DNA of 64,000 nt from Clostridiales bacterium (GCA_019422525.1 JAHZDE010000001.1:62001-126000); one strand, 5' to 3'. Positions 45,841 through 53,946 are shown, counted from the stretch's first letter. A program made the numbers and translations. The notes: generated by a model from the letters alone, not told the origin.

Positions 45841-46617
45841 ATGCATCCTCAGGATTTTGGAATTTTTTTAACAACGGATGAACTGGTTGCAATGGCCGGT
45901 GCTTTTCAGCTTCCCTCATTTTTCTGCTCTTATATGGAAGATACCCACAGTGAGATAACTGCTGAAGAGGCCGAGGCCTTTTGGGAAAAATGCCGGAAGG
46001 GGTTAGTAGAGAAAAAGTATTTGCTGGAGGACGAGGAGGGAAATCTTTTAGCAAATCCCGGATTTCTGTATATACTGGGTTCCTGTTTTGCAGCTGAAAA
46101 AGCGATGGCTGTCCAATATACAGGAAAAGGCGAGACCTTGTGGGACAGGAACCTGTACATAACGGAGGAGGGAATAATCTGGATTAGCAGACAGAAGGAC
46201 GGCAGGCTGAGAATTGTCCCCACAAGCCGGAAGGTTATCCATACAGAGCTGCACCGGCTTGTGGAAGAAATTCCAAATGAAAAGGCGGACTTAAAAATCG
46301 TATTGTCAACCCGAGAATATCTGGGGCTTACCGCTGCGGTTACTATGAAAAACCAAGAGCGGGTACATGAGATTTTGGGAGGACAGCTTTCAGACAAAGC
46401 AGCATTTGAAAACTTTTGGTCGGCCTTTGGAGAAAAGGAGAATCAGCTGACAATTGTGGAAAACAACTCGTTGAAACGGGAAACACAAATTACGCTGCTG
46501 TTTTTCTCCAAAAAAGGAGCCTGGTCCCTGGTACAGCAAGACAACTCCTATGTTTTCCAAACAGTATCTCATGGCCAAATGATAGCGGCACTGGATAAAA
46601 TGACAGAACCGGGGTGA
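45841..46617 (+). CDS. Unrecognised type VII locus protein, EspG-like layout
   Basis: 258 aa, no signal or membrane segment. Starts FLTTDELVAMAGAFQLPSFF, then an acidic helical stretch and beta-rich segments (EEGIIWISRQKDGRLRIVPTSRKVI). Length, the TxDEL opening and the position next to EsaB and the WXG100 genes recall EspG/DUF5081-like ESX substrate chaperones, but the similarity is by eye only. GAAAAGGAGGG precedes the ATG; 4 bp to the next gene, so co-translated. If right, it would be a dedicated escort for the WXG100 or effector proteins. Confidence 0.7.
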   Translation: MHPQDFGIFLTTDELVAMAGAFQLPSFFCSYMEDTHSEITAEEAEAFWEKCRKGLVEKKYLLEDEEGNLLANPGFLYILGSCFAAEKAMAVQYTGKGETLWDRNLYITEEGIIWISRQKDGRLRIVPTSRKVIHTELHRLVEEIPNEKADLKIVLSTREYLGLTAAVTMKNQERVHEILGGQLSDKAAFENFWSAFGEKENQLTIVENNSLKRETQITLLFFSKKGAWSLVQQDNSYVFQTVSHGQMIAALDKMTEPG

Positions 46618-46621
46618 AAAA

Positions 46622-46876
46622 ATGAAACAGAAGGTATCAGTGAAGATTCTCATTCCCGGATTGAATTTGGAGCATGATTTTCTTTTGCCTGATGGAATGG
46701 TAGTAAAGCAGATGGTACCACTTATCCTGCGAATCCTTCATGAGGAATATCCGGGATTATGTAAGGAGAGTACGGAAGTCAACCTATTCCGGGCCAATAC
46801 AGGCGAACTGCTGAAAGAAACACTCACTCCCAGACAGCTGGAAATTCAAAACGGCGATAAGCTGGTTTTGGGATAA
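46622..46876 (+). CDS. esaB: EsaB/YukD-like ubiquitin-fold protein
   Basis: 84 aa. Beta-grasp pattern: VSVKILIPGLNLEHDFLLPDGM...VVKQMVPLILRILHE ... LRQLEIQNGDKLVLG-like ending (RQLEIQNGDKLVLG). Typical of the small cytoplasmic ubiquitin-like component of Firmicutes type VII systems, which regulates secretion. No C-terminal diglycine. Weak GGGGTG site 5 bases before the ATG, consistent with coupling to the gene 4 bp upstream. Confidence 0.9.
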   Translation: MKQKVSVKILIPGLNLEHDFLLPDGMVVKQMVPLILRILHEEYPGLCKESTEVNLFRANTGELLKETLTPRQLEIQNGDKLVLG

Positions 46877-46909
46877 CAGAGGATGTTTTGGGAAAGGAGG
46901 TAACGCAGT

Positions 46910-47209
46910 ATGGCGAATCTTCGGATCAATTATCAATCGGTGATGAACCGTGCGCAGGAAATGGAGAATCAAATTACAAGGCTGTCCCGAGAAATCAATT
47001 CCATGGAAACCCTTCGAATCCAAAGCAAATCCTGCTGGGATGGGCCAGCTTCAGAGGTGTTCCGGGGAAAGCTGGATCAGCTCATTGAAAACACCCGTGC
47101 AACCCAGCGCCGCATGATGAATGTGGTGGAGGATATCCGCACAGTGGCAGACAGAATCCGTCGGGAAGACGAGGAGCTGGCAAGACGGGCGGCACAGCTA
47201 AAAGAATAA
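46910..47209 (+). CDS. WXG100 protein 1
   Basis: 99 aa, helix-turn-helix hairpin. The WxG motif is in SCWDGPASEVFRGKL (W ~43). First helix QSVMNRAQEMENQITRLSREI, second helix ENTRATQRRMMNVVEDIRTVADRI. Ends RRAAQLKE without a YxxxD/E tail of the usual spacing. Perfect GGAAAGGAGG site. First of three consecutive WXG100 genes; probably secreted or a structural partner of EssC. Confidence 0.92.
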   Translation: MANLRINYQSVMNRAQEMENQITRLSREINSMETLRIQSKSCWDGPASEVFRGKLDQLIENTRATQRRMMNVVEDIRTVADRIRREDEELARRAAQLKE

Positions 47210-47210
47210 G

Positions 47211-47260
47211 GCAGCCATTTGGGAAACCAAATTTGCATAAAAAGTGGGGGATTTCCCCCG
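47211..47260 (+). other. Pair of hairpins between WXG100 genes 1 and 2
   Basis: ATTTGG-GAAA-CCAAAT (47217-47232; GNRA tetraloop) and GGGGG-ATTT-CCCCC (47246-47259). Neither has a T-run, so not terminators. They could be RNA processing or stability elements setting protein ratios. Confidence 0.5.
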
Positions 47261-47279
47261 ATGAAAGGAGTCAATTATT

Positions 47280-47597
47280 ATGGCGGGTAGCGAATGGTCG
47301 GTTGAAACCGAGAGATTAACATCAGCGGCAGAAGAGGTAAACACAAGGATTACCAAATACAATCAGGAATGGCAGAAGCTGTATACGGAAGTTCAGAACC
47401 TGCGCACCAGCGCGTGGACCGGCACGGCCAGCGAGGCCTTTAACAGCAAGCTGGAGGGCTATCGGGACGATTTTGAGCAGATGGCCAAGGTGCTGACCAG
47501 CTTTGTGGACTTTTTGAAAACAGCAGCGGCCAAGTATGAAAACACCGAAGAGGCCGTTAAAGATGCAGCCGGCGAACTGAATACCGGCGCCAACTGA
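47280..47597 (+). CDS. WXG100 protein 2
   Basis: 105 aa. The WxG motif is in TSAWTGTASEAFNSKL. Both helices are clear (VETERLTSAAEEVNTRITKY; MAKVLTSFVDFLKTAAAKYENTE). The tail YENTEEAVKDAA resembles the YxxxE secretion signal. Strong AAAGGAG site. Odd: from about 47390 the gene is very GC-rich (41 of 60 bases at 47401-47460), unlike its neighbours on both sides. Confidence 0.94.
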   Translation: MAGSEWSVETERLTSAAEEVNTRITKYNQEWQKLYTEVQNLRTSAWTGTASEAFNSKLEGYRDDFEQMAKVLTSFVDFLKTAAAKYENTEEAVKDAAGELNTGAN

Positions 47598-47613
47598 GCA
47601 GGAGGGATTAAGC

Positions 47614-47913
47614 ATGGCATCCATTAAAGTCAATTCAACTTCCATGAGAGAAAAAGCCAATACATTCCGGGGCGTGGCTACATCTGTAAAAACCTGCACT
47701 GATGAGATGACCCAGCAGGTAGAAAGCCTTCGCAGTACCTGGGAAGGGGAGGCTGGCGAAACGGCGGTTACAAAATTTAAAGAGCTTTCCGGCAAATTTG
47801 AAGAGCTGTATAAGACCATCAACCAGTATGCATCGTTTTTGGATGAGGCGGCAGATTCTTATGATAAGAGTCACAGCGAAGTTGTGAATGCGGCAGAAGG
47901 CCAGCAGAGCTGA
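47614..47913 (+). CDS. WXG100 protein 3
   Basis: 99 aa. The WxG motif is in STWEGEAGETAVTKFKEL. C-terminal helix INQYASFLDEAADSYDKSHSEVV holds a YxxxxSE secretion-like motif. GCAGGAGGG precedes the ATG. Could pair with WXG100 protein 2 as an EsxA/EsxB-like heterodimer, or each could self-dimerise. Confidence 0.94.
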   Translation: MASIKVNSTSMREKANTFRGVATSVKTCTDEMTQQVESLRSTWEGEAGETAVTKFKELSGKFEELYKTINQYASFLDEAADSYDKSHSEVVNAAEGQQS

Positions 47914-47982
47914 TAGCCGATAACGGATATGTGGGGGGCGATGCGGTAAGCCCCCCATTTTCCGGGCTGGGAGGTGAGAAAA

Positions 47983-49362
47983 TTGCCGTATATCAAAGTA
48001 AACACATCCCAATTATCTGGTCTTGGCAGCGATGCGGGAAATATCAGCAGTACCTTGGCGCAAATTACCAGGGATTTTTCCTCTGCAGGCAGACGGCTGG
48101 ACTGGGAAGTGCAATGTGCTTCTAATATTCGCAGCCAGCTTTCCCGGATTGAAAATGAGCTTTCCTGCCAGCATCGGGCCATGAGCGGGATGTCTTCCTT
48201 TCTGATGCAGACGGTAAGGTCTTATAACCAGATAAACGGTGAAAACCGGGACAATGCAGACGAAGTAGGAGAAATCGGAAAAACTTCGCTCCCCAGCGGA
48301 GGAAGCACTGTCATTATCAGAGGTGAAATCCCTTCGAAGATTTTGCAGATTTTAAATCCTGGATGCATCTTTGGGACGATGACGGTTTCGCAAATCCTGA
48401 TTGATGCCATCAGCAAAAAATTTGTAAATGGTGTTTTGGAAGGGTTTGTAAAAACGCTGCGTGTGTCCGCCCCTATGGTAAAAGTTTCCTCAACTCTTTT
48501 TGATTTGGGAGAGGCGCTGGGAAAGCTGAATTATGCTCAAATATCAGGCCTGTTTGATAGGAACCTTGTTGTCAAACGTGTGGGCGATTATGTCCGCGTA
48601 TATGGGAAAAACCTAAAACCCGTAAAGGGCTCTTCCTTTTTTGATGATTTGATTGGAGGAAAAGTTGCAAGACGATACAAAGTCGGCTCCGATGCCTATA
48701 TCGGCAGCGGAATCGGATTTTTTGACCCACAGGCCAGCTGGGTGACCAAGTTTAAATCGTTGGCTTCTTTCCAATTTAAAAACTTTTTTTCTGATACTTT
48801 TTCCATTGTAAAGACAGTTGATGGGAAGACAGTGGGAAATGTTGGCGCCATACTTGGATGGGCTTCCGTTGGCATTGAAACTGTCATTGATTTGGTGGGA
48901 AATGTGCAAAACGGCGCCAGCACTTCGAAAATTGCGGCAGATGTAGTGACAGATGTGGGAGTAGGTGCCGGCGGCATGGCAGTTTCGGCATTGGGAGCAA
49001 AAGGAGGCGCTACCATTGGTGCGGCTATCGGCACCGCAATAGGCGGCCCGCCCGGAACGATAATCGGCGGTATTGTCGGTGGATTTGCAGGCGGTATTGC
49101 TTCTGGCTTTGCATATGACACCTTGACGGACGGTGTACAGGTAGGCGGAAAATCCGTATCTGCATGGATTAGCTATGGGCTGGAAAACGCCTTTGATGCG
49201 GTGGGAGATGCTGCTGCCAAAGGAGCGGAAGCAGCCAAAAATGCCTTGGAAGATATGGGGGACGCTGTTGGAGACGCTATTCAAAGCGGTGCGGACGCTA
49301 TTTTCTCTGCCGGAGAAAAACTCAGCAGAAACTGGAATTCCCTGTGGAGCTGGGCAACATAA
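47983..49362 (+). CDS. Candidate type VII effector: WXG-like N terminus and glycine-zipper C terminus
   Basis: About 459 aa. TTG 47983 is chosen since GGGAGGTG ends 6 bases before it; a GTG at 47974 overlaps that site. Residues 1-95 are helical, like the WXG/LXG targeting domains (SQLSGLGSDAGNISSTLAQI, LDWEVQCASNI). A central region of unknown fold follows. Residues ~330-400 are a glycine zipper (GAAIGTAIGGPPGTIIGGIVGGF) suited to membrane insertion, then an Ala-rich amphipathic helix. Pore-forming type VII toxins such as TelE share the glycine-zipper idea. No clear immunity gene beside it, so a structural role is also possible. Confidence 0.7.
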   Translation: MPYIKVNTSQLSGLGSDAGNISSTLAQITRDFSSAGRRLDWEVQCASNIRSQLSRIENELSCQHRAMSGMSSFLMQTVRSYNQINGENRDNADEVGEIGKTSLPSGGSTVIIRGEIPSKILQILNPGCIFGTMTVSQILIDAISKKFVNGVLEGFVKTLRVSAPMVKVSSTLFDLGEALGKLNYAQISGLFDRNLVVKRVGDYVRVYGKNLKPVKGSSFFDDLIGGKVARRYKVGSDAYIGSGIGFFDPQASWVTKFKSLASFQFKNFFSDTFSIVKTVDGKTVGNVGAILGWASVGIETVIDLVGNVQNGASTSKIAADVVTDVGVGAGGMAVSALGAKGGATIGAAIGTAIGGPPGTIIGGIVGGFAGGIASGFAYDTLTDGVQVGGKSVSAWISYGLENAFDAVGDAAAKGAEAAKNALEDMGDAVGDAIQSGADAIFSAGEKLSRNWNSLWSWAT

Positions 49363-49384
49363 TAATAGTTGGGAGTGAAACATC

Positions 49385-49639
49385 ATGAAGGAATATTTAC
49401 CGATCGGATCTGTGGTACTTTTACACAACGGGACCAAAAAGATTATGATTTATGGCCGAAAGCAGCTTTCTCAAAATGATAATCAGGAATATGACTATGT
49501 AGCCTGTCTATTTCCAGAAGGAAATATCAATGAAAATTATACTTTCCTGTTTAATCAGGAAAACATCCGGGAAGTCGTCTTCCGCGGCTATGAAAATGAG
49601 GAAGAGCAGGCTTTTCAAAAGCTGTTAAACCAGGATTGA
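49385..49639 (+). CDS. DUF4176 family protein
   Basis: 84 aa, small beta protein: YLPIGSVVLLHNGTKKIMIYGR at the start, then YDYVACLFPEGN. DUF4176 is a regular companion of Firmicutes type VII loci; its role is not established (a substrate adaptor has been suggested for LXG partners). TTGGGAGTG precedes the ATG; ends 29 bp before the phosphatase start. Confidence 0.85.
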   Translation: MKEYLPIGSVVLLHNGTKKIMIYGRKQLSQNDNQEYDYVACLFPEGNINENYTFLFNQENIREVVFRGYENEEEQAFQKLLNQD

Positions 49640-49668
49640 TAGGCCATATCGGCAGAGGAGGAAGCGCA

Positions 49669-50490
49669 ATGGATGCAGTGGCATTTTCCCACATTGGAAA
49701 TGGACGGGGCAGTCATGAGGATAATTATCTTCTGCAAGGGGAATATATTCGTCCCAACCAGCAGCGGAGAATGTCACAAAACTCCGGTGAAGTAGCCTAT
49801 TCCGTTGCCAGAGGGATGAACCGGTTTTTAGTAGCGGTCAGTGATGGTATGGGAGGACATTCTTCGGGAGAAATTGCCAGCGGGATGACGGTGGAATATT
49901 TTTCGGAACATGAGGCAGAACTTTTTTCCGAACCGTATCCGCAGGAGGCGTTATCGAAACATATTGCAGCCTTAAATCGAAAGGTATGCCAGCTGTCTGA
50001 TACCCGAAAAGAATATCATGGTATGGGAGCCACCTTGTCATTGGTATTATGTGACGGCGTTCGATGGACGGTGGCACAGGTGGGGGACAGCCGGATTTAT
50101 TTGTATACACAGGGCGGTTTACACCAGCTTTCCACCGACCATACCGAAGGGCAGAGACTTTATGACTTGTCCCTGCTGACACAGGAGGACTTGAAAAAAT
50201 TCCCTTCCCGAAAAGCCTTGTATAAATATATTGGAAGGCCCGGAGAGCTGGTGGCAGATGTATTTCCTTTATCTCCGCCAGTGGACAACTCCTTTCTGTT
50301 ATTGTGCAGTGATGGACTTACGGATGTGGTTTCTGACCAGGAAATAGAGGATGTTTTATCAGGCCCAGGCAATGAAGAAGAGAAAGTAGAACAGCTGATG
50401 CGGATAGCGGAAGGCCGCAATGCTCCTTGGGGAGACAATATTACCGTACTGTTGGCCAGAATAACAAAGGATGGAGGGGATTCCCGATGA
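49669..50490 (+). CDS. PP2C-type Ser/Thr protein phosphatase
   Basis: 273 aa, cytoplasmic. Metal-site motifs: RGSHEDNYLL, VSDGMGGHSSGE, VAQVGDSRIYLY, LCSDGLTDVVSDQEI and APWGDNITVLLARI, so it looks catalytically complete. ATG 49669 with AGAGGAGGAAG upstream rather than TTG 49636. Its stop overlaps the kinase start by 4 bp (ATGA). Expected to reverse phosphorylation by that kinase, in a type VI-like PppA/Ppk arrangement inside a type VII locus. Confidence 0.93.
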   Translation: MDAVAFSHIGNGRGSHEDNYLLQGEYIRPNQQRRMSQNSGEVAYSVARGMNRFLVAVSDGMGGHSSGEIASGMTVEYFSEHEAELFSEPYPQEALSKHIAALNRKVCQLSDTRKEYHGMGATLSLVLCDGVRWTVAQVGDSRIYLYTQGGLHQLSTDHTEGQRLYDLSLLTQEDLKKFPSRKALYKYIGRPGELVADVFPLSPPVDNSFLLLCSDGLTDVVSDQEIEDVLSGPGNEEEKVEQLMRIAEGRNAPWGDNITVLLARITKDGGDSR

Positions 50491-52418
50491 TTGGACAGAC
50501 GATTCTGGGATATACCGTTATGGAAAAAATCGGTTCGGGTGGATTTGCAACCGTGTACCGGGTGGAAAAGCAAAACCCTTCGGGCGTATACACCCGGGCA
50601 CTGAAACATATTTCGTTCCCCACCGAGCAGCGGTATCAGAGTGTGTTGAATTCCATGAACGGGGATTATGAACAGGCGGACGCCTACTTTACCAAGACGA
50701 TCAGTTCTTTCTTTCATGAGATTGAGATTATGGATAGCTTTTCTCGGGAAGGCGTTAAGAACATAGTCGCTTACTATGAGAACGACATCCAAAAGCAGGA
50801 CTCTCCCCGACATTACGATGTGTACATTCTCATGGAACTGCTGACTTCCTTACCCAAATATCTAAACACCCACAGTTTTACTGTGCGGGAGGTATTTCGT
50901 TTAGCTTATGATGTGCTGAGTGCCCTAGAAACCTGCCACGAAAGGAATATTATCCATCGTGATATTAAAGGGGATAATATTTTTGTGGGTGACGGAGAAA
51001 TCTTTAAAATCGGTGATTTTGGTGTTTCAAGAATGTTGGACAGCACGACTCACGTGAAGTCTATTAAGGGAACGCCCAATTATATTGCACCCGAAGTACA
51101 TATGGGAAAGCCTTATGATAAATCAGTGGATTTTTACTCCCTGGGAATCGTCCTGTACCGCCTTCTCAATGATTTTCGCAATCCTTTTATGCCGGTGTTT
51201 CCTGCGGCCTATACGTCAGAAGATGAGGATAGGGCTTTTGATTGCCGGATGAAAGGGGAAAAGCCGCCTCTTCCCAGAAATGCGCAAAACCCTTTAGGAG
51301 AAGTTGTAATCAAAGCCTTGCTTCCTGCGGGAGAACGATATAACAGTGCGCAAGAATTCAGAGAAGCATTGAAACAGGCAGAAACGGAGCTGTCTGATAT
51401 GGAGCTTTCCAGGGTAGTCAGAGAATGTTCCGGACAAAGTAGGCGCGATACATTTCCACTCAATTCCAAAAGCGGTTTACAGTATTCTGATAACGATATG
51501 ATTTCTCAGCAGAGCCGTGAGGAAGAAAGCATGGCAAAGACGCCTCCATCCGGCGGTATCAATGAGGAAACTCAAAATCAGCCGGCATCGGTGCCGACCT
51601 CAATGCAGCAGACTTTGGGAGAAAGCCATGCCCGGAATGCTACTTATGGAATTGTCAATACGTACTCTGATAATACGGAGGAAGCTTCGGAAGAAAACAG
51701 CAATCAGGGACTCTTCCAAACGATGGGAGACGTAGCCGCAGAGCCAAGCGAATATAGACCGGTGTTTCCCAAATCCAGGGAGTCCTTTTCGCCAGAGCGA
51801 ACGGTCCCCCCGCAGCCCCCGAGGCCGGCGCCTGTACAGGTTGTCAGAAAAGAAAGTTTTTCGTGGGTTCCTTATGGAATGCCATTGATATTGATAGGCG
51901 TTTATTTACTGCTTTTTCATGTGATTTTTCCCTTAACTCTTTATCGGCAGGAAATTTCGGTTACCGGGGTTTTATCCGCTATTGTTTTGCTGGCAATTCT
52001 CCGCTGGGGCATGATTGCCGGGTTTATTGTTTCCCTGTTTATTCTCGGAAGAAAACTTCATTTTAAAAAGGCCCGATATGCCGACAATGCGATTTTGCGG
52101 GATAGGCAGGCTTATGTACAGGCACAAAGGCTTCTGGATGAAATCGAAACGATTCCGGAATCCGACCCTGCCTGGGAAGCCATGCGAACGGTAACGGAGC
52201 ATTTGAGAAATGAAAGTGACTTTGGTATCGGACAGCCTCAGGCAATTCAATATGAGCAGGAAATTGCCGCATTGTTACATCAGATTGAGGAGATGATTCC
52301 GAAACTTCAAAACGCGGAAACCCACAATACAGCAGTAGAAAATATCCGGCTATGCTGTACCAAAATTATAAAACGCTTAAAGCTTCGCACAGAGGCAAAC
52401 AGACAACAAAGAAGGTGA
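50487..52418 (+). CDS. Membrane-anchored Ser/Thr protein kinase of the type VII locus
   Basis: 643 aa. Kinase domain 1-290: G-loop IGSGGFATVY, Lys40 in ALKHI, HRDIKGDN (~157), DFG in GDFGVSR (~177) and APE in IAPEVHMG; all catalytic residues present. A ~150-residue Pro/Ser/Glu-rich linker follows, then two membrane segments (about 462-485 and 493-525) and a cytoplasmic helical tail. No PASTA repeats. ATG 50487 with GGAGGGG upstream; it overlaps the phosphatase gene. Likely substrate is a Thr read by the EssC FHA domain (inference). EssB has a pseudokinase fold before its membrane segment, so this protein could fill that place. Confidence 0.92.
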   Translation: MIGQTILGYTVMEKIGSGGFATVYRVEKQNPSGVYTRALKHISFPTEQRYQSVLNSMNGDYEQADAYFTKTISSFFHEIEIMDSFSREGVKNIVAYYENDIQKQDSPRHYDVYILMELLTSLPKYLNTHSFTVREVFRLAYDVLSALETCHERNIIHRDIKGDNIFVGDGEIFKIGDFGVSRMLDSTTHVKSIKGTPNYIAPEVHMGKPYDKSVDFYSLGIVLYRLLNDFRNPFMPVFPAAYTSEDEDRAFDCRMKGEKPPLPRNAQNPLGEVVIKALLPAGERYNSAQEFREALKQAETELSDMELSRVVRECSGQSRRDTFPLNSKSGLQYSDNDMISQQSREEESMAKTPPSGGINEETQNQPASVPTSMQQTLGESHARNATYGIVNTYSDNTEEASEENSNQGLFQTMGDVAAEPSEYRPVFPKSRESFSPERTVPPQPPRPAPVQVVRKESFSWVPYGMPLILIGVYLLLFHVIFPLTLYRQEISVTGVLSAIVLLAILRWGMIAGFIVSLFILGRKLHFKKARYADNAILRDRQAYVQAQRLLDEIETIPESDPAWEAMRTVTEHLRNESDFGIGQPQAIQYEQEIAALLHQIEEMIPKLQNAETHNTAVENIRLCCTKIIKRLKLRTEANRQQRR

Positions 52419-52423
52419 ATATC

Positions 52424-53017
52424 TTGGCGTATCAGGTAGAAGAACTGGAATGTCCCAGCTGCGGCGCACCCATTGGAATTGACACCCAAGTGTGTCCACA
52501 CTGTTTCCGAGATATTGTCGTACGTACTTTTCATACAATAGGTTCTCTTACTCCTAAGGAAGCAAACCAGCGTATCAAAGCTTACGACAAAATGCTGCAG
52601 CAAAACCCGGATTATGCGGAGGCTTATTTGTCCAAAGCTTTTTGCTATTTGCGTCTCCGGCTATACGACAAAGCCCTTCCGTGCTTTGACAAAGCTATAG
52701 AAGAAAACTTAGAAGAAGCCGATGCTTATTTTTATGCGGCAGTGGCCAGGCTTCGGGGAAAAAGGCCTTTTCTGACGGGTAAAAAGGAAATCGAAAAAAT
52801 CGAAGAGTATCTGAATGCTGCCACCATGCTGGAAGAAAAAGGAATCTATGCCTACTTCCATGCGTATCTCAAAAATGACTATTACGAAAAGAAGAAATTG
52901 CGTAGTAACCCCACTTCCAGGGAACTGCTGGAACAGGCAGCACGAATGGGGTTTTCCCAAGCCGACAAAGAAGAACTGCAGCAGATTTTAGGTTCGGAAA
53001 TGCCCACAGGGTTTTGA
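52424..53017 (+). CDS. Zinc-ribbon plus TPR-like protein
   Basis: About 197 aa. Zinc ribbon CPSCGAPIGIDTQVCPHC (residues ~11-28) followed by TPR-like helices (YDKMLQQNPDYAEAYLSKAFCYLRLRLYDKALPCFDKAI in parts). TTG 52424 with AGAAGGTGA upstream is chosen; the longer ATG reading lies inside the kinase gene. It starts 5 bp after the kinase stop. Possibly an adaptor; the ribbon resembles those of the SPFH protein at the other end of the locus. Confidence 0.75.
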   Translation: MAYQVEELECPSCGAPIGIDTQVCPHCFRDIVVRTFHTIGSLTPKEANQRIKAYDKMLQQNPDYAEAYLSKAFCYLRLRLYDKALPCFDKAIEENLEEADAYFYAAVARLRGKRPFLTGKKEIEKIEEYLNAATMLEEKGIYAYFHAYLKNDYYEKKKLRSNPTSRELLEQAARMGFSQADKEELQQILGSEMPTGF

Positions 53018-53087
53018 TAGCGATATATGAGAAACAAACAGCCACAGTTTGTGATAGATTTATAAAATAACAGGAGGAATTTTAGTT

Positions 53088-53867
53088 ATGGGTATGGGAT
53101 TGGTAGACAGATCAAAAGTAAGGCAATACTTCTTTGGAAAAAGCAATGCCATTGCGCTGCTGCTGATCGTAATCGGCTTGATTACATTGGTTTGGGTTAT
53201 CGGTATTTTCTTAATTTTAGCTGGCTTGATATGGATTTTATATAATAAGTTTAGCGCCGATGAGGCTGGACAATCGGAAGCGGACAAGGCGAAGGAAATT
53301 GAAATTCAGCTGGCCCGGGAACGTGCAATGGATAAGCTCAATTTGGTACAGGAACAGGTAATGAATATTGAACCGGTTGTTACCTGTGCGGCAGCATATG
53401 AGCCCAATTCTCCTACCAGCCAGACAGTAGCGGCAGCAGGTAAATATGGAAAGTTTTTCAAATCCTCTATTGTCAGAAATAGTGATGACCCTATTTTTGC
53501 ATGGCGCGTGGGTTCTGACAAAAGATTGCGGTATTCTCTGACAAAAATTACGGTGTTCATGTTTGGTGAGCAGCAGTTATATATTTATTACGCTAACGTG
53601 GATTTGACCACTGGCTTGGTATATGACGAAGGAACCCATGAACTATTCTATCAGGATATTAACGCGGTCAGCTTTAAACAAATTCGCGAAAAAATCTTCA
53701 ATATTAAAAGAAGAAAGTTTGAGCGCCATTTGCTGGAATATGTGAGTGTGTATACCAGTGGGTGCAGCTATACAGCCGGTATTTCTACTGATATGAACAA
53801 CTCTGTACTGGAAAGCCAGTTTACCGGAATGCGGAATTTGATTCGTGATAAAAAGAACGAATCCTAA
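53088..53867 (+). CDS. Unrecognised membrane protein at the end of the type VII locus
   Basis: 259 aa. Two adjacent membrane segments near the N terminus (about 17-34 and 38-55), then a helical coiled stretch (EIEIQLARERAMDKLNLVQEQV) and a soluble beta-rich domain of about 150 residues (KITVFMFGEQQLYIYYANVDLTTG) that may be PH-like. AACAGGAGG precedes the ATG. 70 bp after the zinc-ribbon gene, before the locus terminator. No family recognised; it does not look like EssA or EsaA. Confidence 0.7.
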   Translation: MGMGLVDRSKVRQYFFGKSNAIALLLIVIGLITLVWVIGIFLILAGLIWILYNKFSADEAGQSEADKAKEIEIQLARERAMDKLNLVQEQVMNIEPVVTCAAAYEPNSPTSQTVAAAGKYGKFFKSSIVRNSDDPIFAWRVGSDKRLRYSLTKITVFMFGEQQLYIYYANVDLTTGLVYDEGTHELFYQDINAVSFKQIREKIFNIKRRKFERHLLEYVSVYTSGCSYTAGISTDMNNSVLESQFTGMRNLIRDKKNES

Positions 53868-53898
53868 TAGCAGCGCTCACACTTATTTATAATAAAGT

Positions 53899-53945
53899 AA
53901 AGTGCCGGGAATTCTATGTGGCGGTTTTCCCGGCGCTTTTTTATT
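53899..53945 (+). terminator. Terminator of the type VII operon
   Basis: AAAGTGCCGGGAA / TTCCCGGCGCTTTTTT with T-rich tail. Confidence 0.85.
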
Positions 53946-53946
53946 T

